From Alicyclobacillus sendaiensis NBRC 100866 (GTDB taxonomy: Bacteria > Bacillota > Bacilli > Alicyclobacillales > Alicyclobacillaceae), in the NCBI RefSeq assembly GCF_001552675.1, contig NZ_BCRQ01000004.1:1-64000 (forward strand): DNA of 64,000 nucleotides. The letters run 5' to 3'. The translations under genes were made by a program, and so were the position numbers. Shown here in pieces: positions 1 to 7,373 of the stretch. Position 1 is the stretch's first letter. Each line of letters opens with the position of its first letter. Below the pieces are notes generated by a model. It ran no database searches. It was not told the DNA's origin and saw only the letters and a program-made list of their open reading frames with translations.

Positions 1-7
1 CGAGCAC

Positions 8-36
8 TTGCGCAAACCGGGGGCGCGTGTTACAAT
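8..36 (+). promoter_or_regulatory. Candidate sigma-A promoter of the tRNA-Pro gene
   Basis: TTGCGC (8-13) and TACAAT (31-36) are separated by exactly 17 bp. Transcription would start near 43, about 27 nt before the mature tRNA 5' end, leaving a short leader for RNase P to remove. Inferred from spacing and match only. Confidence 0.55.
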
Positions 37-69
37 CATTAACGGCTTCACGAAAAGAGCGAAGAACGT

Positions 70-146
70 CGGGATGTGGCGCAGCCTGGTAGCGCGCTAC
101 CTTGGGGAGGTAGAGGTCACGGGTTCAAATCCCGTCATTCCGACCA
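70..146 (+). tRNA. tRNA-Pro (anticodon GGG)
   Basis: A full cloverleaf folds by eye. The acceptor stem CGGGATG pairs with CATTCCG (one G-U). The D stem is GCGC/GCGC, the anticodon stem CTACC/GGTAG has 5 perfect pairs, and the T stem ACGGG/CCCGT carries a TTCAAAT loop. The discriminator A and the CCA end are encoded. The 7-nt anticodon loop TTGGGGA puts GGG at positions 34-36, so it reads CCC and CCU. The sequence TTGG invites a UGG reading, but that would break the anticodon stem register. No other tRNA is seen nearby. Confidence 0.95.
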
Positions 147-148
147 GC

Positions 149-181
149 GACCAGCGTGTTGAACGCTGGTCTTCGTATTTT
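149..181 (+). terminator. Terminator after tRNA-Pro
   Basis: A perfect 8-bp stem GACCAGCG/CGCTGGTC with a 7-nt loop begins 3 nt after the CCA end and is followed by TTCGTATTTT. It probably ends the tRNA transcript before mtrB. The T-run is interrupted, so read-through into mtrB remains possible. Confidence 0.6.
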
Positions 182-207
182 AAGCGGAATCGAAGGAGGC
201 TGCGGCC

Positions 208-441
208 TTGACAGACACGCCCTACAGCGGCGACTACGTGGTGATTCGGGCGCTCGAAAACGGGGTTCAGGTCAACGGGATGACGCGTGGCCCGCAGACG
301 CGGTTCCACCACGCCGAGAAGTTGGACAAGAGCGAGGTCATGATTGCGCAGTTTACGGAGCACACGTCGGCCATCAAAGTTCGAGGAAAGGCGGTCATCT
401 ACACGCGGTACGGGATCGTGCGCACGGACGAGGACGCGTGA
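208..441 (+). CDS. mtrB: Trp RNA-binding attenuation protein (TRAP)
   Basis: TRAP is an 11-subunit ring that, when loaded with tryptophan, wraps RNA carrying about 9-11 GAG/UAG triplets and shuts down trp gene expression. This 77-aa protein aligns along its whole length with B. subtilis MtrB (75 aa), shifted by one residue. The RNA-contacting residues are kept (E37, K38, D40, K57, R59 here), as are the TRG and HTSAIKVRG segments around the Trp pocket. The start is TTG with AAGGAGG (194-200) before it. It lies upstream of hepS-menG-hepT-ndk as in Bacillus, but a tRNA gene replaces folE upstream. A likely target lies in the same window, in the trpD leader (18589-18652). Confidence 0.97.
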   Translation: MTDTPYSGDYVVIRALENGVQVNGMTRGPQTRFHHAEKLDKSEVMIAQFTEHTSAIKVRGKAVIYTRYGIVRTDEDA

Positions 442-455
442 GCGTCCCCCGTTTG

Positions 456-464
456 TGATATACT
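456..464 (+). promoter_or_regulatory. Extended -10 promoter for hepS
   Basis: TGATATACT lies 47 nt upstream of the hepS start. The TG one base before the hexamer makes it an extended -10 element, and no good -35 is visible at 16-18 bp. It suggests that hepS can be transcribed independently of mtrB. Confidence 0.45.
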
Positions 465-511
465 ATCCGCAGCATACGAGGGTCGGCCCGTTCGAAGGAG
501 ATGACACCGGC

Positions 512-1219
512 TTGACGGACGCTCGGGAGGCAATGTTTCAGCGCGTCGCGCGTTGCGCCAAGGCGCATATGGATCACCACTACTTGGCCAAGCGGAAGGT
601 CCGCCAGGCGGTGAGTCTATTTCATTTCAATCTCGGCTATGCCATCCTGCAGTCGGCTGCGGTGCCCGACGTGGAAGCGGAGCGGGTGCTCACCGCCGTG
701 CTCCTGCTGGAGCAGGGACTTTCCATTCATGACGAGATCGACGAGTGGGGCGCGGCGGAGCAAGGGCTTGTCGTCTTGGCGGGGGATTACGACAGTAGCA
801 AATACTACCTCATCCTCGCCGAACTCGGAGATCGCCGGCTCATGCATGAATTGTGCGAAGCAGTCGTGCGGATCAACGAGGCGAAGATGGACTTGCTCAT
901 GGCGTCGCCGCTTTCGCTGGATGCGTATGTGGAGCGCATGTCGACCATTGAGGCCGAGCTGCTGCGCGCGCTCGTGCGCCACTATCATGCGGATCCAGAA
1001 CCGTGGATGGCGAAGGTGGAGGAGGCAGTTCGCCACCGCGTCCTGGCCGGCGCTGCCAAGGTTCGCGTGTTCACGCGCGTCACAGGTCCGGCCCGTGCAC
1101 GCGACGGAAGCGCGCTGACGCCCAAAGACGCAACAAGGCTGCGCGGGACATGGTCGGTACTGGATTACGCCCTTCCCGAAGAGCCGCAAGGGCTTCAAGC
1201 AGCGGAAGGGAAGCGTTGA
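512..1219 (+). CDS. hepS: Heptaprenyl diphosphate synthase subunit 1 (HepS)
   Basis: HepS is the small, non-catalytic subunit of the dimeric heptaprenyl diphosphate synthase that makes the menaquinone-7 side chain; the catalytic subunit HepT is encoded two genes downstream. At 235 aa it is close to the family size. It shows the family pattern: an N-terminal helix with HPYLAK-like DHHYLAK, then SIHDEID, then VVLAGDYDSSKYY. I chose TTG at 512 because AAGGAG (495-500) lies 11 nt before it. The in-frame ATG at 533 has GGAGG only 2 nt ahead. The stop is separated from menG by one base, so the two are likely coupled. Confidence 0.88.
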   Translation: MTDAREAMFQRVARCAKAHMDHHYLAKRKVRQAVSLFHFNLGYAILQSAAVPDVEAERVLTAVLLLEQGLSIHDEIDEWGAAEQGLVVLAGDYDSSKYYLILAELGDRRLMHELCEAVVRINEAKMDLLMASPLSLDAYVERMSTIEAELLRALVRHYHADPEPWMAKVEEAVRHRVLAGAAKVRVFTRVTGPARARDGSALTPKDATRLRGTWSVLDYALPEEPQGLQAAEGKR

Positions 1220-1220
1220 G

Positions 1221-1925
1221 ATGCAAGGAGACAAGTCGGCTTACGTACACGATGTCTTCTCCAAGATTGCCAAGCGTTACGACGCGATGAACTCCGTGCT
1301 GAGCTTTCAACAGCATAGGCTTTGGCGCAAGTACGCCATGCGCCAGTTGCCGCTCACGCCGGCGTCCCAGGTGCTGGACGTGGCCGCAGGCACGGGCGCG
1401 TGGACGTTTGCCATCGCGAAGCGCTTGGGCCCCGGAGGCCGGGTCATCGGGCTTGATTTCACGGAGGCCATGCTCGAGGTCGCGGAAGCGCGTCGCGAGC
1501 GATTCCCGTTTCGCGATCGCGTCCAATTTGTGCACGGCGACGCCATGAACCTGCCGTTCCCAGACAACACCTTCGATTTGTGCACCATCGGTTTTGCGCT
1601 GCGCAACATGCCGAGCGCGGAAGGCTGTCTGCGCGAGATGGCCCGGGTGGTGAAGCCGGGCGGCGCGGTGGTCTCGCTCGAGTTGTCCAAGCCTGAGGTC
1701 GCGTGGTTTCGGCGGCTGTACTACTTTTACTTTTATCGCATACTCCCTAAAATCGGCGAGCTCGTCGTGGGCGATCGGGAGCCGTACGCATGGCTGCCAG
1801 AGTCGCTCATCGATTTCCCTGACCGCAAGGGGCTCGAGGAGATCTTTCGCCGCGTGGGCCTGCGCGACGTGTGGAGCCGCCCGCTGACCTTCGGCATCGC
1901 GGCTTTCCACATCGGATGGAAATGA
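1221..1925 (+). CDS. menG: Demethylmenaquinone methyltransferase
   Basis: Uses S-adenosylmethionine to methylate demethylmenaquinone in the last step of menaquinone synthesis (MenG/UbiE family, formerly menH in Bacillus). The 234-aa protein has the family opening SAYVHDVFSKIAKRYDAMN, the SAM-binding motif I VLDVAAGTGAWTF near residue 52, the DFTEAML acidic loop, and the signature GFALRNMPSAEGCLREMARV. It lies between the two heptaprenyl synthase subunits, so head-group and side-chain enzymes of menaquinone are made together. Length is normal. Confidence 0.96.
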   Translation: MQGDKSAYVHDVFSKIAKRYDAMNSVLSFQQHRLWRKYAMRQLPLTPASQVLDVAAGTGAWTFAIAKRLGPGGRVIGLDFTEAMLEVAEARRERFPFRDRVQFVHGDAMNLPFPDNTFDLCTIGFALRNMPSAEGCLREMARVVKPGGAVVSLELSKPEVAWFRRLYYFYFYRILPKIGELVVGDREPYAWLPESLIDFPDRKGLEEIFRRVGLRDVWSRPLTFGIAAFHIGWK

Positions 1926-1937
1926 GGAGCGGTCGGC

Positions 1938-2903
1938 GTGGAATTCCATGAGATTTATCTCCTGTACCGGCATGAACTCGATCGCGTCGAACGGCTGCTG
2001 GACGAGCGCGCGCACGCGGATCACGCAGATCTCGCGAGAGCGGGCCGGACGTTGCTCGAGGCGGGTGGCAAGCGGATTCGCCCCCTGTTTGCGCTCATCT
2101 GCGGCCTTGGCGAGCGCGAGTGGTCTCTGGATGTCGCGAAGATCGCTGCGGCGCTCGAGATGATTCACATGGCGACCTTGGTGCACGACGACGTGATCGA
2201 CCGCGCAGATCTTCGCCGAGGCAAGCCGACGGTGAGAAAGAGCTACGGCAATCTGGCCGCGATGTACACGGGCGACTACCTGTTTGCTCGGGCCATCCAG
2301 CTGCTCGCCGAGGTGGACAACCTCGAAGTTCATCGTCTCATGGCGAGGGGCATCGTGCTGTTGTGCGAGGGCGAGATCGAGCAGATTGAGGACTTTTACA
2401 ATTGGTCGCAGGGCGTGATGACATATCTGCGCCGCATTCACCGAAAGACGGCGCTGCTCATCTCCTTGAGTTGCCAGTTGGGCGCCATGGTGGGCGGGGC
2501 TCCCGCGCGCGAAGTGGCGGCCTTGGCCCGATTCGGGCACGCGGTGGGCATGGCGTTTCAGATTGTGGATGACCTGCTCGACTTCACAGGCGCGGCGGAG
2601 ATTGTGGGCAAGCCCGTGGGTGGCGATCTGCGGCAGGGCAATCTCACGCTGCCAGCTTTGCTGGCCGCGTCTCGCCCAGGCATCGGCGAGCGGCTTCGGG
2701 ATCTGGTGCGCGAGGGCATGCGCGAGGAAGAGGCCGAGGAGGCCATTCGGCTCATCGTCTCGTCGGGCGCGCTCGAGGACGCAGAGCAGTTCGCGGAGCG
2801 GTATCTCGAGAAGGCGAGGCTTCTCTTGCAGGGCGTGAGCCGTAAAGCGGTCCGCGAGCAGTTGATGGGCCTTACCTCCTTCATCCTTCGGCGGCAGTAC
2901 TGA
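1938..2903 (+). CDS. hepT: Heptaprenyl diphosphate synthase subunit 2 (HepT)
   Basis: Catalytic trans-prenyltransferase subunit that adds isopentenyl units to farnesyl diphosphate to give the C35 chain of menaquinone. The 321-aa protein carries both aspartate-rich motifs that bind Mg2+-diphosphate: DDVID at residues 84-88 (followed by RADLRRGKP) and DDLLD at 211-215. The GGKRIRP motif near residue 42 is also present. It starts with GTG behind GAGGAG (1924-1929). It acts with HepS, encoded at 512-1219. Confidence 0.95.
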   Translation: MEFHEIYLLYRHELDRVERLLDERAHADHADLARAGRTLLEAGGKRIRPLFALICGLGEREWSLDVAKIAAALEMIHMATLVHDDVIDRADLRRGKPTVRKSYGNLAAMYTGDYLFARAIQLLAEVDNLEVHRLMARGIVLLCEGEIEQIEDFYNWSQGVMTYLRRIHRKTALLISLSCQLGAMVGGAPAREVAALARFGHAVGMAFQIVDDLLDFTGAAEIVGKPVGGDLRQGNLTLPALLAASRPGIGERLRDLVREGMREEEAEEAIRLIVSSGALEDAEQFAERYLEKARLLLQGVSRKAVREQLMGLTSFILRRQY

Positions 2904-2904
2904 C

Positions 2905-2934
2905 TTGCATTGGGTGCGGAGAATTTCTTACAAT
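2905..2934 (+). promoter_or_regulatory. Candidate sigma-A promoter of ndk
   Basis: TTGCAT (2905-2910), an 18-bp spacer and TACAAT (2929-2934) lie directly after the hepT stop and about 47 nt before the ndk start. Confidence 0.5.
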
Positions 2935-2980
2935 AACGCCGTCTGTGGCCTGTCCGCGGACAACAAGCATGGAGCGAGGG

Positions 2981-3439
2981 ATGGAAGACATGGCCCGTGA
3001 ACAGACGTTTGTCATGGTAAAGCCCGACGGTGTGCAGCGAGGACTCGTCGGTGAGATTGTCGCGCGCTTCGAGCGCAAGGGGCTGAAGCTCGTCGCGGCC
3101 AAACTCGTGCAAGTCTCGAAGGAGCTTGCCGAGGCGCACTATGCGGAGCACCGCGAGCGCCCGTTCTTCGGGGAATTGGTGCAATTTATCACGTCGTCGC
3201 CGGTGTTCGCTATGATCCTGGAAGGGGAAAACGCCATCGCCGTGGTGCGCGGGATGATGGGCAAGACGAATCCGGCCGAGGCGGCTCCCGGGACGATTCG
3301 GGGCGATCTCGGCCTGACCATCGGCATGAACGTCGTGCATGGCTCCGATTCGCCGGAGAGCGCGAAACGAGAGATTGAACTGTGGTTCCCGGAAGGCGCG
3401 CTGACGTACGACCGGACCGTGGACGCCTGGTTGGCGTGA
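2981..3439 (+). CDS. ndk: Nucleoside diphosphate kinase
   Basis: Transfers the gamma-phosphate from ATP to NDPs through a phosphohistidine. Family landmarks are the N-terminal [13 protein letters not shown], the [11 protein letters not shown] segment, and the active-site block [12 protein letters not shown] with the catalytic His near residue 118. The size (152 aa) is normal. Three in-frame ATGs exist (2969, 2981, 2990). I chose 2981 because GGAG lies 6 nt before it; 2990 would give the more usual short N-terminus MAREQTF. The gene ends the mtrB-hep block as in Bacillus and is closed by a strong terminator. Confidence 0.95.
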   Translation: MEDMAREQTFVMVKPDGVQRGLVGEIVARFERKGLKLVAAKLVQVSKELAEAHYAEHRERPFFGELVQFITSSPVFAMILEGENAIAVVRGMMGKTNPAEAAPGTIRGDLGLTIGMNVVHGSDSPESAKREIELWFPEGALTYDRTVDAWLA

Positions 3440-3448
3440 TGACGACCG

Positions 3449-3472
3449 CCCGCGCTTGTGCGCGGGTTTTTT
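3449..3472 (+). terminator. Rho-independent terminator of ndk
   Basis: A 7-bp stem CCCGCGC/GCGCGGG with a TTGT loop is followed at once by six T (3467-3472). It starts 9 nt after the ndk stop and lies just beyond the 3' end of the convergent patatin gene. Confidence 0.9.
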
Positions 3473-3478
3473 CGTCGG

Positions 3479-4378
3479 TCACGGACGCACAAAGTTCCGA
3501 ATCGCATCCGCTTGTCGTTCCACACACGCGCGCCCGGCGCGAATGTACCCCGGCAGGCGCTCAAACGGAGGGCCCTTGACGGCGTTCAGTTCGGGCTCCA
3601 GAAGGAGGACCGAAGGCGCGTCGAGATCGTTGTCAATCGATTCTCGCAGGAGGATGTCGAAGGCGCGTAGAAAGACGTCGATCATGGTTTTGGGGTGAAA
3701 TTCGGCCGGCAGCCTGTACAGGTTGACGGCGAGAATGCGGCGACACCCCAGTTGGTGCAGGACGGACACGGGCACGTAGTGGCGCATGGCGCCGTCCACA
3801 AGCAGGTAGGGCCCGTGTCGCACGGGAGGGAACACGCCGGGCAGGGCACAGCTGCCGGCCACCGCGAGCGCCATCGCCTCCGTTCGTTCCACGGCGTCCA
3901 TCCGGATGTCGTTCGGCGTGAAGACGATGGGGCGGCCCGACACGAGATCCGTGGCCAGCGCGAAGACCGGCATCTGCGGCCTGCGGTGCGCGAGCAGGCG
4001 CTCAATGTACTGGCGAAAACGCGCGCCGCGCAAAAGGCCCGGCGGAATGGGATCTTGCGCTTGGCAAATTCGGAGACGGCTCGCCGCGAGGGTCAAGATG
4101 GACTTCGCGGCCGGAAAGCCATAGTCCACGAGCCGCCAGCCCGGAAAGGAGCGCGCAAGTTGCTCGAGATCTTGGGCCCGATACCCGTAGGCGTAGAGAC
4201 ATGCGACGAGCGATCCTGCGCTGGTGCCCGCGATGACGTCTGGCGTGATCCCCAACCTGTCGAGGGCCGACAGCACGCCGACGTGCGCCGCGGCTTTCAA
4301 GGTGCCCCCGGAGAGCGCGACGCCGAGATCCCACTTTCTGTCCGCCACGAAAACCCCCACCTTTGTGGAGTGATTCAC
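3479..4378 (-). CDS. Patatin-like phospholipase family protein (RssA type)
   Basis: Predicted serine acyl hydrolase with the Ser-Asp dyad of patatins. The glycine-rich oxyanion loop is LGVALSGGTLKAAAHVGVL, the nucleophile elbow is GTSAGS, and the catalytic Asp is in VDGAMRH. No signal peptide is visible in the 299-aa protein, so it is probably cytoplasmic or peripheral. It matches the bacterial RssA/YlbK group; the substrate is unknown. Its start lies only 13 bp from the annotated start of the divergent cheR, so the cheR ribosome binding site is inside the patatin 5' region and the two upstream regions must overlap. Confidence 0.88.
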   Translation of the reverse strand: MNHSTKVGVFVADRKWDLGVALSGGTLKAAAHVGVLSALDRLGITPDVIAGTSAGSLVACLYAYGYRAQDLEQLARSFPGWRLVDYGFPAAKSILTLAASRLRICQAQDPIPPGLLRGARFRQYIERLLAHRRPQMPVFALATDLVSGRPIVFTPNDIRMDAVERTEAMALAVAGSCALPGVFPPVRHGPYLLVDGAMRHYVPVSVLHQLGCRRILAVNLYRLPAEFHPKTMIDVFLRAFDILLRESIDNDLDAPSVLLLEPELNAVKGPPFERLPGYIRAGRACVERQADAIRNFVRP

Positions 4379-4391
4379 ACTGGATCCGTAC

Positions 4392-5144
4392 GTGGAATTT
4401 GTGGAGCGCGTGCGACAGTTGGCCGGTATCGACCTCAGTCAATACAAGCGGCCTCAGATGGAGCGCCGCCTGGCCCATCTCCGCGACAGGCGCGGCTTCT
4501 CGGACTTCCGGTCTTACGCCGAGGCGCTCTCGCGCGACGCCTCCCTGCTTCGGGAACTGGTCGATCGCGTCACCATTCAGGTGTCGGAATTTTTTCGGAA
4601 CCCCGAACGATGGGCCGATCTCAGGGCGAGGCTTGAGGTCCAGGCCGTCGCGCCGTTGCGCGCGTGGAGCGCGGGCTGCGCCCACGGCGAGGAACCGTAC
4701 AGCCTGGCCATCCTCTGTGCTGAACTTGGCTTGGAAGCCGACATTTGGGCGACGGATGTGGACGAGCGAGCACTGGAACAGGCTCGACAGGGCATCTTTG
4801 CCCTGCGCGCCTTGGCGAACGTGTCTCCGGAACGCCTGCGGCGCTTTTTTGAGCCGACGGACGAGGGCTGGCGCGTGTCGGCCGCCGTCCGCCGCCGCGT
4901 GCGCTTCGAGCGGCACGACCTCCTCGCCGATCCGTATCCTCGCGATCTCGATCTCATCGTATGCCGAAACTTGCTCATCTATTTGACCGATGCAGCGAAA
5001 CAGCGGGTCATCGCCGGATGTGCTCGGGCGCTCAAGCCCGGCGGTCATTTGTTCGTGGGCAGCACCGAGCAGTTGGTCGGGATCGACCTGTGCGGGCTGC
5101 GCCTCGTCGCTCCCTTCCTCTACCAGAAAACCGATGGGCCTTGA
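4392..5144 (+). CDS. cheR: Chemotaxis glutamate O-methyltransferase CheR
   Basis: CheR methylates glutamates on chemoreceptors using SAM. The protein has the N-terminal helical domain (IDLSQYKRPQMERRL), the TIQVSEFFRNPERW motif, the SAM-binding WSAGCAHGEEPYSLA, and VCRNLLIYLTD near the end. Length fits (250 aa). The position after ndk matches Bacillus. The start is unclear. The GTG used here has no Shine-Dalgarno. An in-frame CTG at 4380 has GGAG 9 nt ahead, and an in-frame stop at 4371 rules out anything longer. No other chemotaxis gene lies in the window. Confidence 0.92.
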   Translation: MEFVERVRQLAGIDLSQYKRPQMERRLAHLRDRRGFSDFRSYAEALSRDASLLRELVDRVTIQVSEFFRNPERWADLRARLEVQAVAPLRAWSAGCAHGEEPYSLAILCAELGLEADIWATDVDERALEQARQGIFALRALANVSPERLRRFFEPTDEGWRVSAAVRRRVRFERHDLLADPYPRDLDLIVCRNLLIYLTDAAKQRVIAGCARALKPGGHLFVGSTEQLVGIDLCGLRLVAPFLYQKTDGP

Positions 5145-5239
5145 ACCCCAGCTGAACGGCGTTCGTCCTTGGTGTCGAATAGCGCCGACCTTGCGTGGCC
5201 ACGATACAGGTGGGACACCATGCGAAGGAGGCGAGAACC

Positions 5240-5443
5240 ATGGCGGACGAACGCGTCCACACGCCCGTGTCGGATGGCAACCAGGCGCACGGGAGCGAGG
5301 CCTACCTGGATTCGGTGTTCGACGGCATTGACCGGTTGCAGCAGGACGGAGGCGTCGCACCCGAGATCGCGCACGAACGGCTGGACCCAGCTCACGTGCC
5401 GCCGCCTGACATGTCGCACCGTCGCGTGGGTTCCGTGTTGTGA
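5240..5443 (+). CDS. Small hypothetical protein (67 aa)
   Basis: I recognise no family. It is a hydrophilic 67-aa protein rich in Asp, His and Pro, with no membrane segment or cysteine. A strong AAGGAGG (5224-5230) lies 9 nt before this ATG. A longer in-frame start at 5195 lacks such a site. It lies between cheR and darB on the same strand, with about 95 nt upstream and 100 nt downstream. Codon use resembles its neighbours, so it is probably real. Confidence 0.6.
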   Translation: MADERVHTPVSDGNQAHGSEAYLDSVFDGIDRLQQDGGVAPEIAHERLDPAHVPPPDMSHRRVGSVL

Positions 5444-5543
5444 GGGGAGGCGCGGCGTCGCCGTATCGGCGGCGACCGCGTTCTGGTAAAATACGAGGCG
5501 AACACCGACAGGCGAAGCCTGTGCTTCAGGGAGACGTTCGTCT

Positions 5544-5999
5544 ATGTCTATGGAGACTATGCAGTCTTTGACCTTGCAGGACGAGGACATTGCTCGCCTC
5601 ATCATCGACGCGGACGATGTGGCTTGCGTTCATCCGCAGCACAGCGCGGAGCATGCGCTGTTGGTTTTGATCAAATCCGGCTATTCCGCCATTCCCGTCG
5701 TGACCACGGACGGGCGTGTGGTGGGCATCATCAGCAAGACGCTCATTCTGGACAGGATTCTGGGGCTTGAGCGGATCGAATTTGAGGCCCTCTCCACGTT
5801 CACCGTCCAGGACGTGATGCGCACCGAGTTTCACCGCATCGGGCGGTCGGAGCCGTTTCTGCGCGCACTTCAACTGAGCATCGACGCACCGTTTTTGTGC
5901 GTGGAAGACGAGAGCGGAAAATTTGTCGGGCTTTTGACGCGCCATGGCATTCTCGCCTACCTCAATGGGGTGATACGCAAGGGGCGGAAACGGCCCTGA
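5544..5999 (+). CDS. darB: Tandem CBS-domain c-di-AMP receptor (DarB/CbpB-like)
   Basis: The 151-aa protein is made of two CBS domains (about residues 15-70 and 85-145) and nothing else. Its sequence, for example EHALLVLIKSGYSAIPVV and LGLERIEFEALS, closely follows B. subtilis YkuL (DarB, 147 aa). DarB binds cyclic di-AMP and, in the unbound state, stimulates Rel and pyruvate carboxylase. That role here is inferred from similarity. An extended -10 TGGTAAAAT (5484-5492) lies 52 nt upstream. Rel is not in the window. Confidence 0.85.
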   Translation: MSMETMQSLTLQDEDIARLIIDADDVACVHPQHSAEHALLVLIKSGYSAIPVVTTDGRVVGIISKTLILDRILGLERIEFEALSTFTVQDVMRTEFHRIGRSEPFLRALQLSIDAPFLCVEDESGKFVGLLTRHGILAYLNGVIRKGRKRP

Positions 6000-6011
6000 G
6001 GCGGTGAGGGA

Positions 6012-6716
6012 TTGAGACGACGCGGCTTGATTCGGGCGCTTCTCGCGCTTGTGGCCCTGTGGTTGGCGCAGGACGCGTATTTTCACACGCTGAATCCAAT
6101 CGCCTCGCGCGTGAGGCAGGCGGCGGCTGTGCGCATGCGAGAGAAGCACGTGCACCCCTTGACCTACAGCGAAATCCCGGCGATCTTTCGCGAGGCCGTG
6201 ATCGCCACGGAAGACCGGCGCTTCTGGTCCGATCCCGGCATCGATCCGATTGGGATTGCGCGGAGCGTCGTGGTGGACGTGGAGCGCGACGGCTACGTCG
6301 AAGGCGGTTCGACGCTGACGCAGCAGCTGGTCGACAACACGCTCCTCGGCAAGCAGAAGACGCTGCGGCGCAAGCTGTTGCAGGCGTGGTACGCCATCGG
6401 CCTCTACGACACCATGTCGAAGCAAGAGGTCTTCACGCTGTACACCAACGTCGTGTACTTTGGCCATGGCGCGTACGGGCTGTATAATGCCTGTGAGACG
6501 TATTTTGGCAAGCCGCCGTGGGATTGCAATGCAGGAGAGCTCACGCTCGTGGCGGGATTGCCGAACGCCCCGTCCGCATACGACCCATTGACGCATTACG
6601 CCTTGGCGCGATCGCGTCAGCAAGTGGTGTTGGAGAACATGGTGGACGACGGCCAGCTTTCTGCGCCGGAGGCGCAGGCCATATGGCGCGAGCCCATTCG
6701 GCTTCGTGCCGATTGA
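6012..6716 (+). CDS. Monofunctional peptidoglycan glycosyltransferase (GT51)
   Basis: A lone transglycosylase domain that polymerises lipid II into glycan strands outside the membrane. One N-terminal membrane segment lies at about residues 8-25. The GT51 motifs follow in order: ATEDRRFW with the catalytic Glu, GGSTLTQQLVDN, the RKLLQAWYA helix, and FGHGAYGLYNACETYFGK. No penicillin-binding transpeptidase domain follows; the protein ends at 234 aa. It resembles MtgA or the PBP1 N-terminal half. TTG start with GAGGCGG about 6 nt upstream. Confidence 0.88.
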   Translation: MRRRGLIRALLALVALWLAQDAYFHTLNPIASRVRQAAAVRMREKHVHPLTYSEIPAIFREAVIATEDRRFWSDPGIDPIGIARSVVVDVERDGYVEGGSTLTQQLVDNTLLGKQKTLRRKLLQAWYAIGLYDTMSKQEVFTLYTNVVYFGHGAYGLYNACETYFGKPPWDCNAGELTLVAGLPNAPSAYDPLTHYALARSRQQVVLENMVDDGQLSAPEAQAIWREPIRLRAD

Positions 6717-6728
6717 AGGAGGGTTCAC

Positions 6729-6965
6729 ATGGTGGAGGTGCGTCTTCCCCAACTCGGGGACAGCGTGACCAAAGCGGTGGTCACGTCCTGGCTCAAGGCC
6801 GAAGGCGACCGCGTCGAGAAGGACGAGCCGCTGCTTGAGGTGACGACGGACAAGGTGACCGTCGAAGTGCCTTCGGACGTGAGCGGGGTGTTGAAGGAGA
6901 TTGTCGCCAAAGAGGGCGATCACGTCCGGATGGACGACGTGCTCTGCCGGATCGAGGAAGGCTGA
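6729..6965 (+). CDS. Stand-alone lipoyl (biotinyl/lipoyl attachment) domain
   Basis: The whole 78-aa protein is one lipoyl domain of the type at the N-terminus of 2-oxoacid dehydrogenase E2 subunits. It has the opening VRLPQLGDSVTKAVVTSW and the exposed hairpin EVTTDKVTVEVPSD, with the lysine to be lipoylated in TDK near residue 43. The E2 linker, binding domain and acyltransferase are absent, and there is no frame remnant after the stop. It is not GcvH, which is longer and has a different fold boundary. No E1, E2 or lipoate ligase gene is near. Partner unknown. Confidence 0.85.
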   Translation: MVEVRLPQLGDSVTKAVVTSWLKAEGDRVEKDEPLLEVTTDKVTVEVPSDVSGVLKEIVAKEGDHVRMDDVLCRIEEG

Positions 6966-6967
6966 AT

Positions 6968-7051
6968 TCACTCGCGCCGGCGCGGGTTTGCCAAGTACAC
7001 GATCACAACGGCGGCGACGAATGCCACGATGAACCAGGCAATGAACACCAT
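6968..7051 (-). CDS. Possible 27-aa membrane peptide
   Basis: A short frame encoding one hydrophobic helix (AWFIVAFVAAVVIVYLA) followed by a basic tail NPRRRE, the layout of many small Firmicute membrane peptides. The only start-proximal signal is GGGGG about 8 nt upstream, which is weak. It lies just beyond the lipoyl gene and on the same strand as the next small gene. I cannot assign a family. Confidence 0.4.
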   Translation of the reverse strand: MVFIAWFIVAFVAAVVIVYLANPRRRE

Positions 7052-7137
7052 GTCGTAGCCCCCAGCATCGGTTTCGGGTTGCGCACTTAATCTTGCTCGC
7101 TGGGGCGCTTTTCATGCGCGCGTCGCCGCGGAAGACG

Positions 7138-7157
7138 GGCCGCCCGGCCGGGCGGCC
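7138..7157. repeat. Perfect 20-nt GC palindrome between two small genes
   Basis: GGCCGCCC and its exact complement flank GGCC, giving a very stable hairpin on either strand. It lies 10 nt beyond the stop of the 35-aa gene on the minus strand. It could terminate that gene or shield the RNA end. No clean T-run follows on either strand. Confidence 0.5.
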
Positions 7158-7167
7158 TTTCCGCATG

Positions 7168-7275
7168 TCAGCAGGTCGCGGCCGCGCCGTACGCGGGCAC
7201 CAACAGGAAGAACAGCACGAAGATGATCAGAAACACGACGGCCCACTGCGTGTAGCTGCCAAACACGCCGTACAT
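7168..7275 (-). CDS. 35-aa hydrophobic small protein, YjcZ-like layout
   Basis: MYGVFGSYTQWAVVFLIIFV begins a peptide that is mostly one membrane helix (about residues 10-28) and ends in a short tail with a Cys. Strong GAGGAGGTGG lies 5 nt upstream of the ATG, which is the main reason to accept it. A Gly/Tyr-rich start followed by a Phe/Val/Leu/Ile helix resembles the YjcZ class of small sporulation proteins. I cannot confirm that assignment by eye. Expression in sporulation would be expected if correct. Confidence 0.65.
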   Translation of the reverse strand: MYGVFGSYTQWAVVFLIIFVLFFLLVPAYGAAATC

Positions 7276-7373
7276 CTCAGCCACCTCCTCTTCGCGGTTC
7301 TGGCATATCCTACGCCACGTGTGATCCGCGCGCTAAAGACACGCGCCCGGATTCAGGAAGGAGCGATGGACGC

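Noticed and set aside
101-103. Reading the tRNA anticodon as TGG
   Set aside because: That register breaks the perfect 5-bp anticodon stem CTACC/GGTAG; the 7-nt loop gives GGG.
3382-3698. Short plus-strand frames between ndk and the patatin gene
   Set aside because: They are antisense to the patatin 3' end or cross the ndk terminator and lack ribosome sites.
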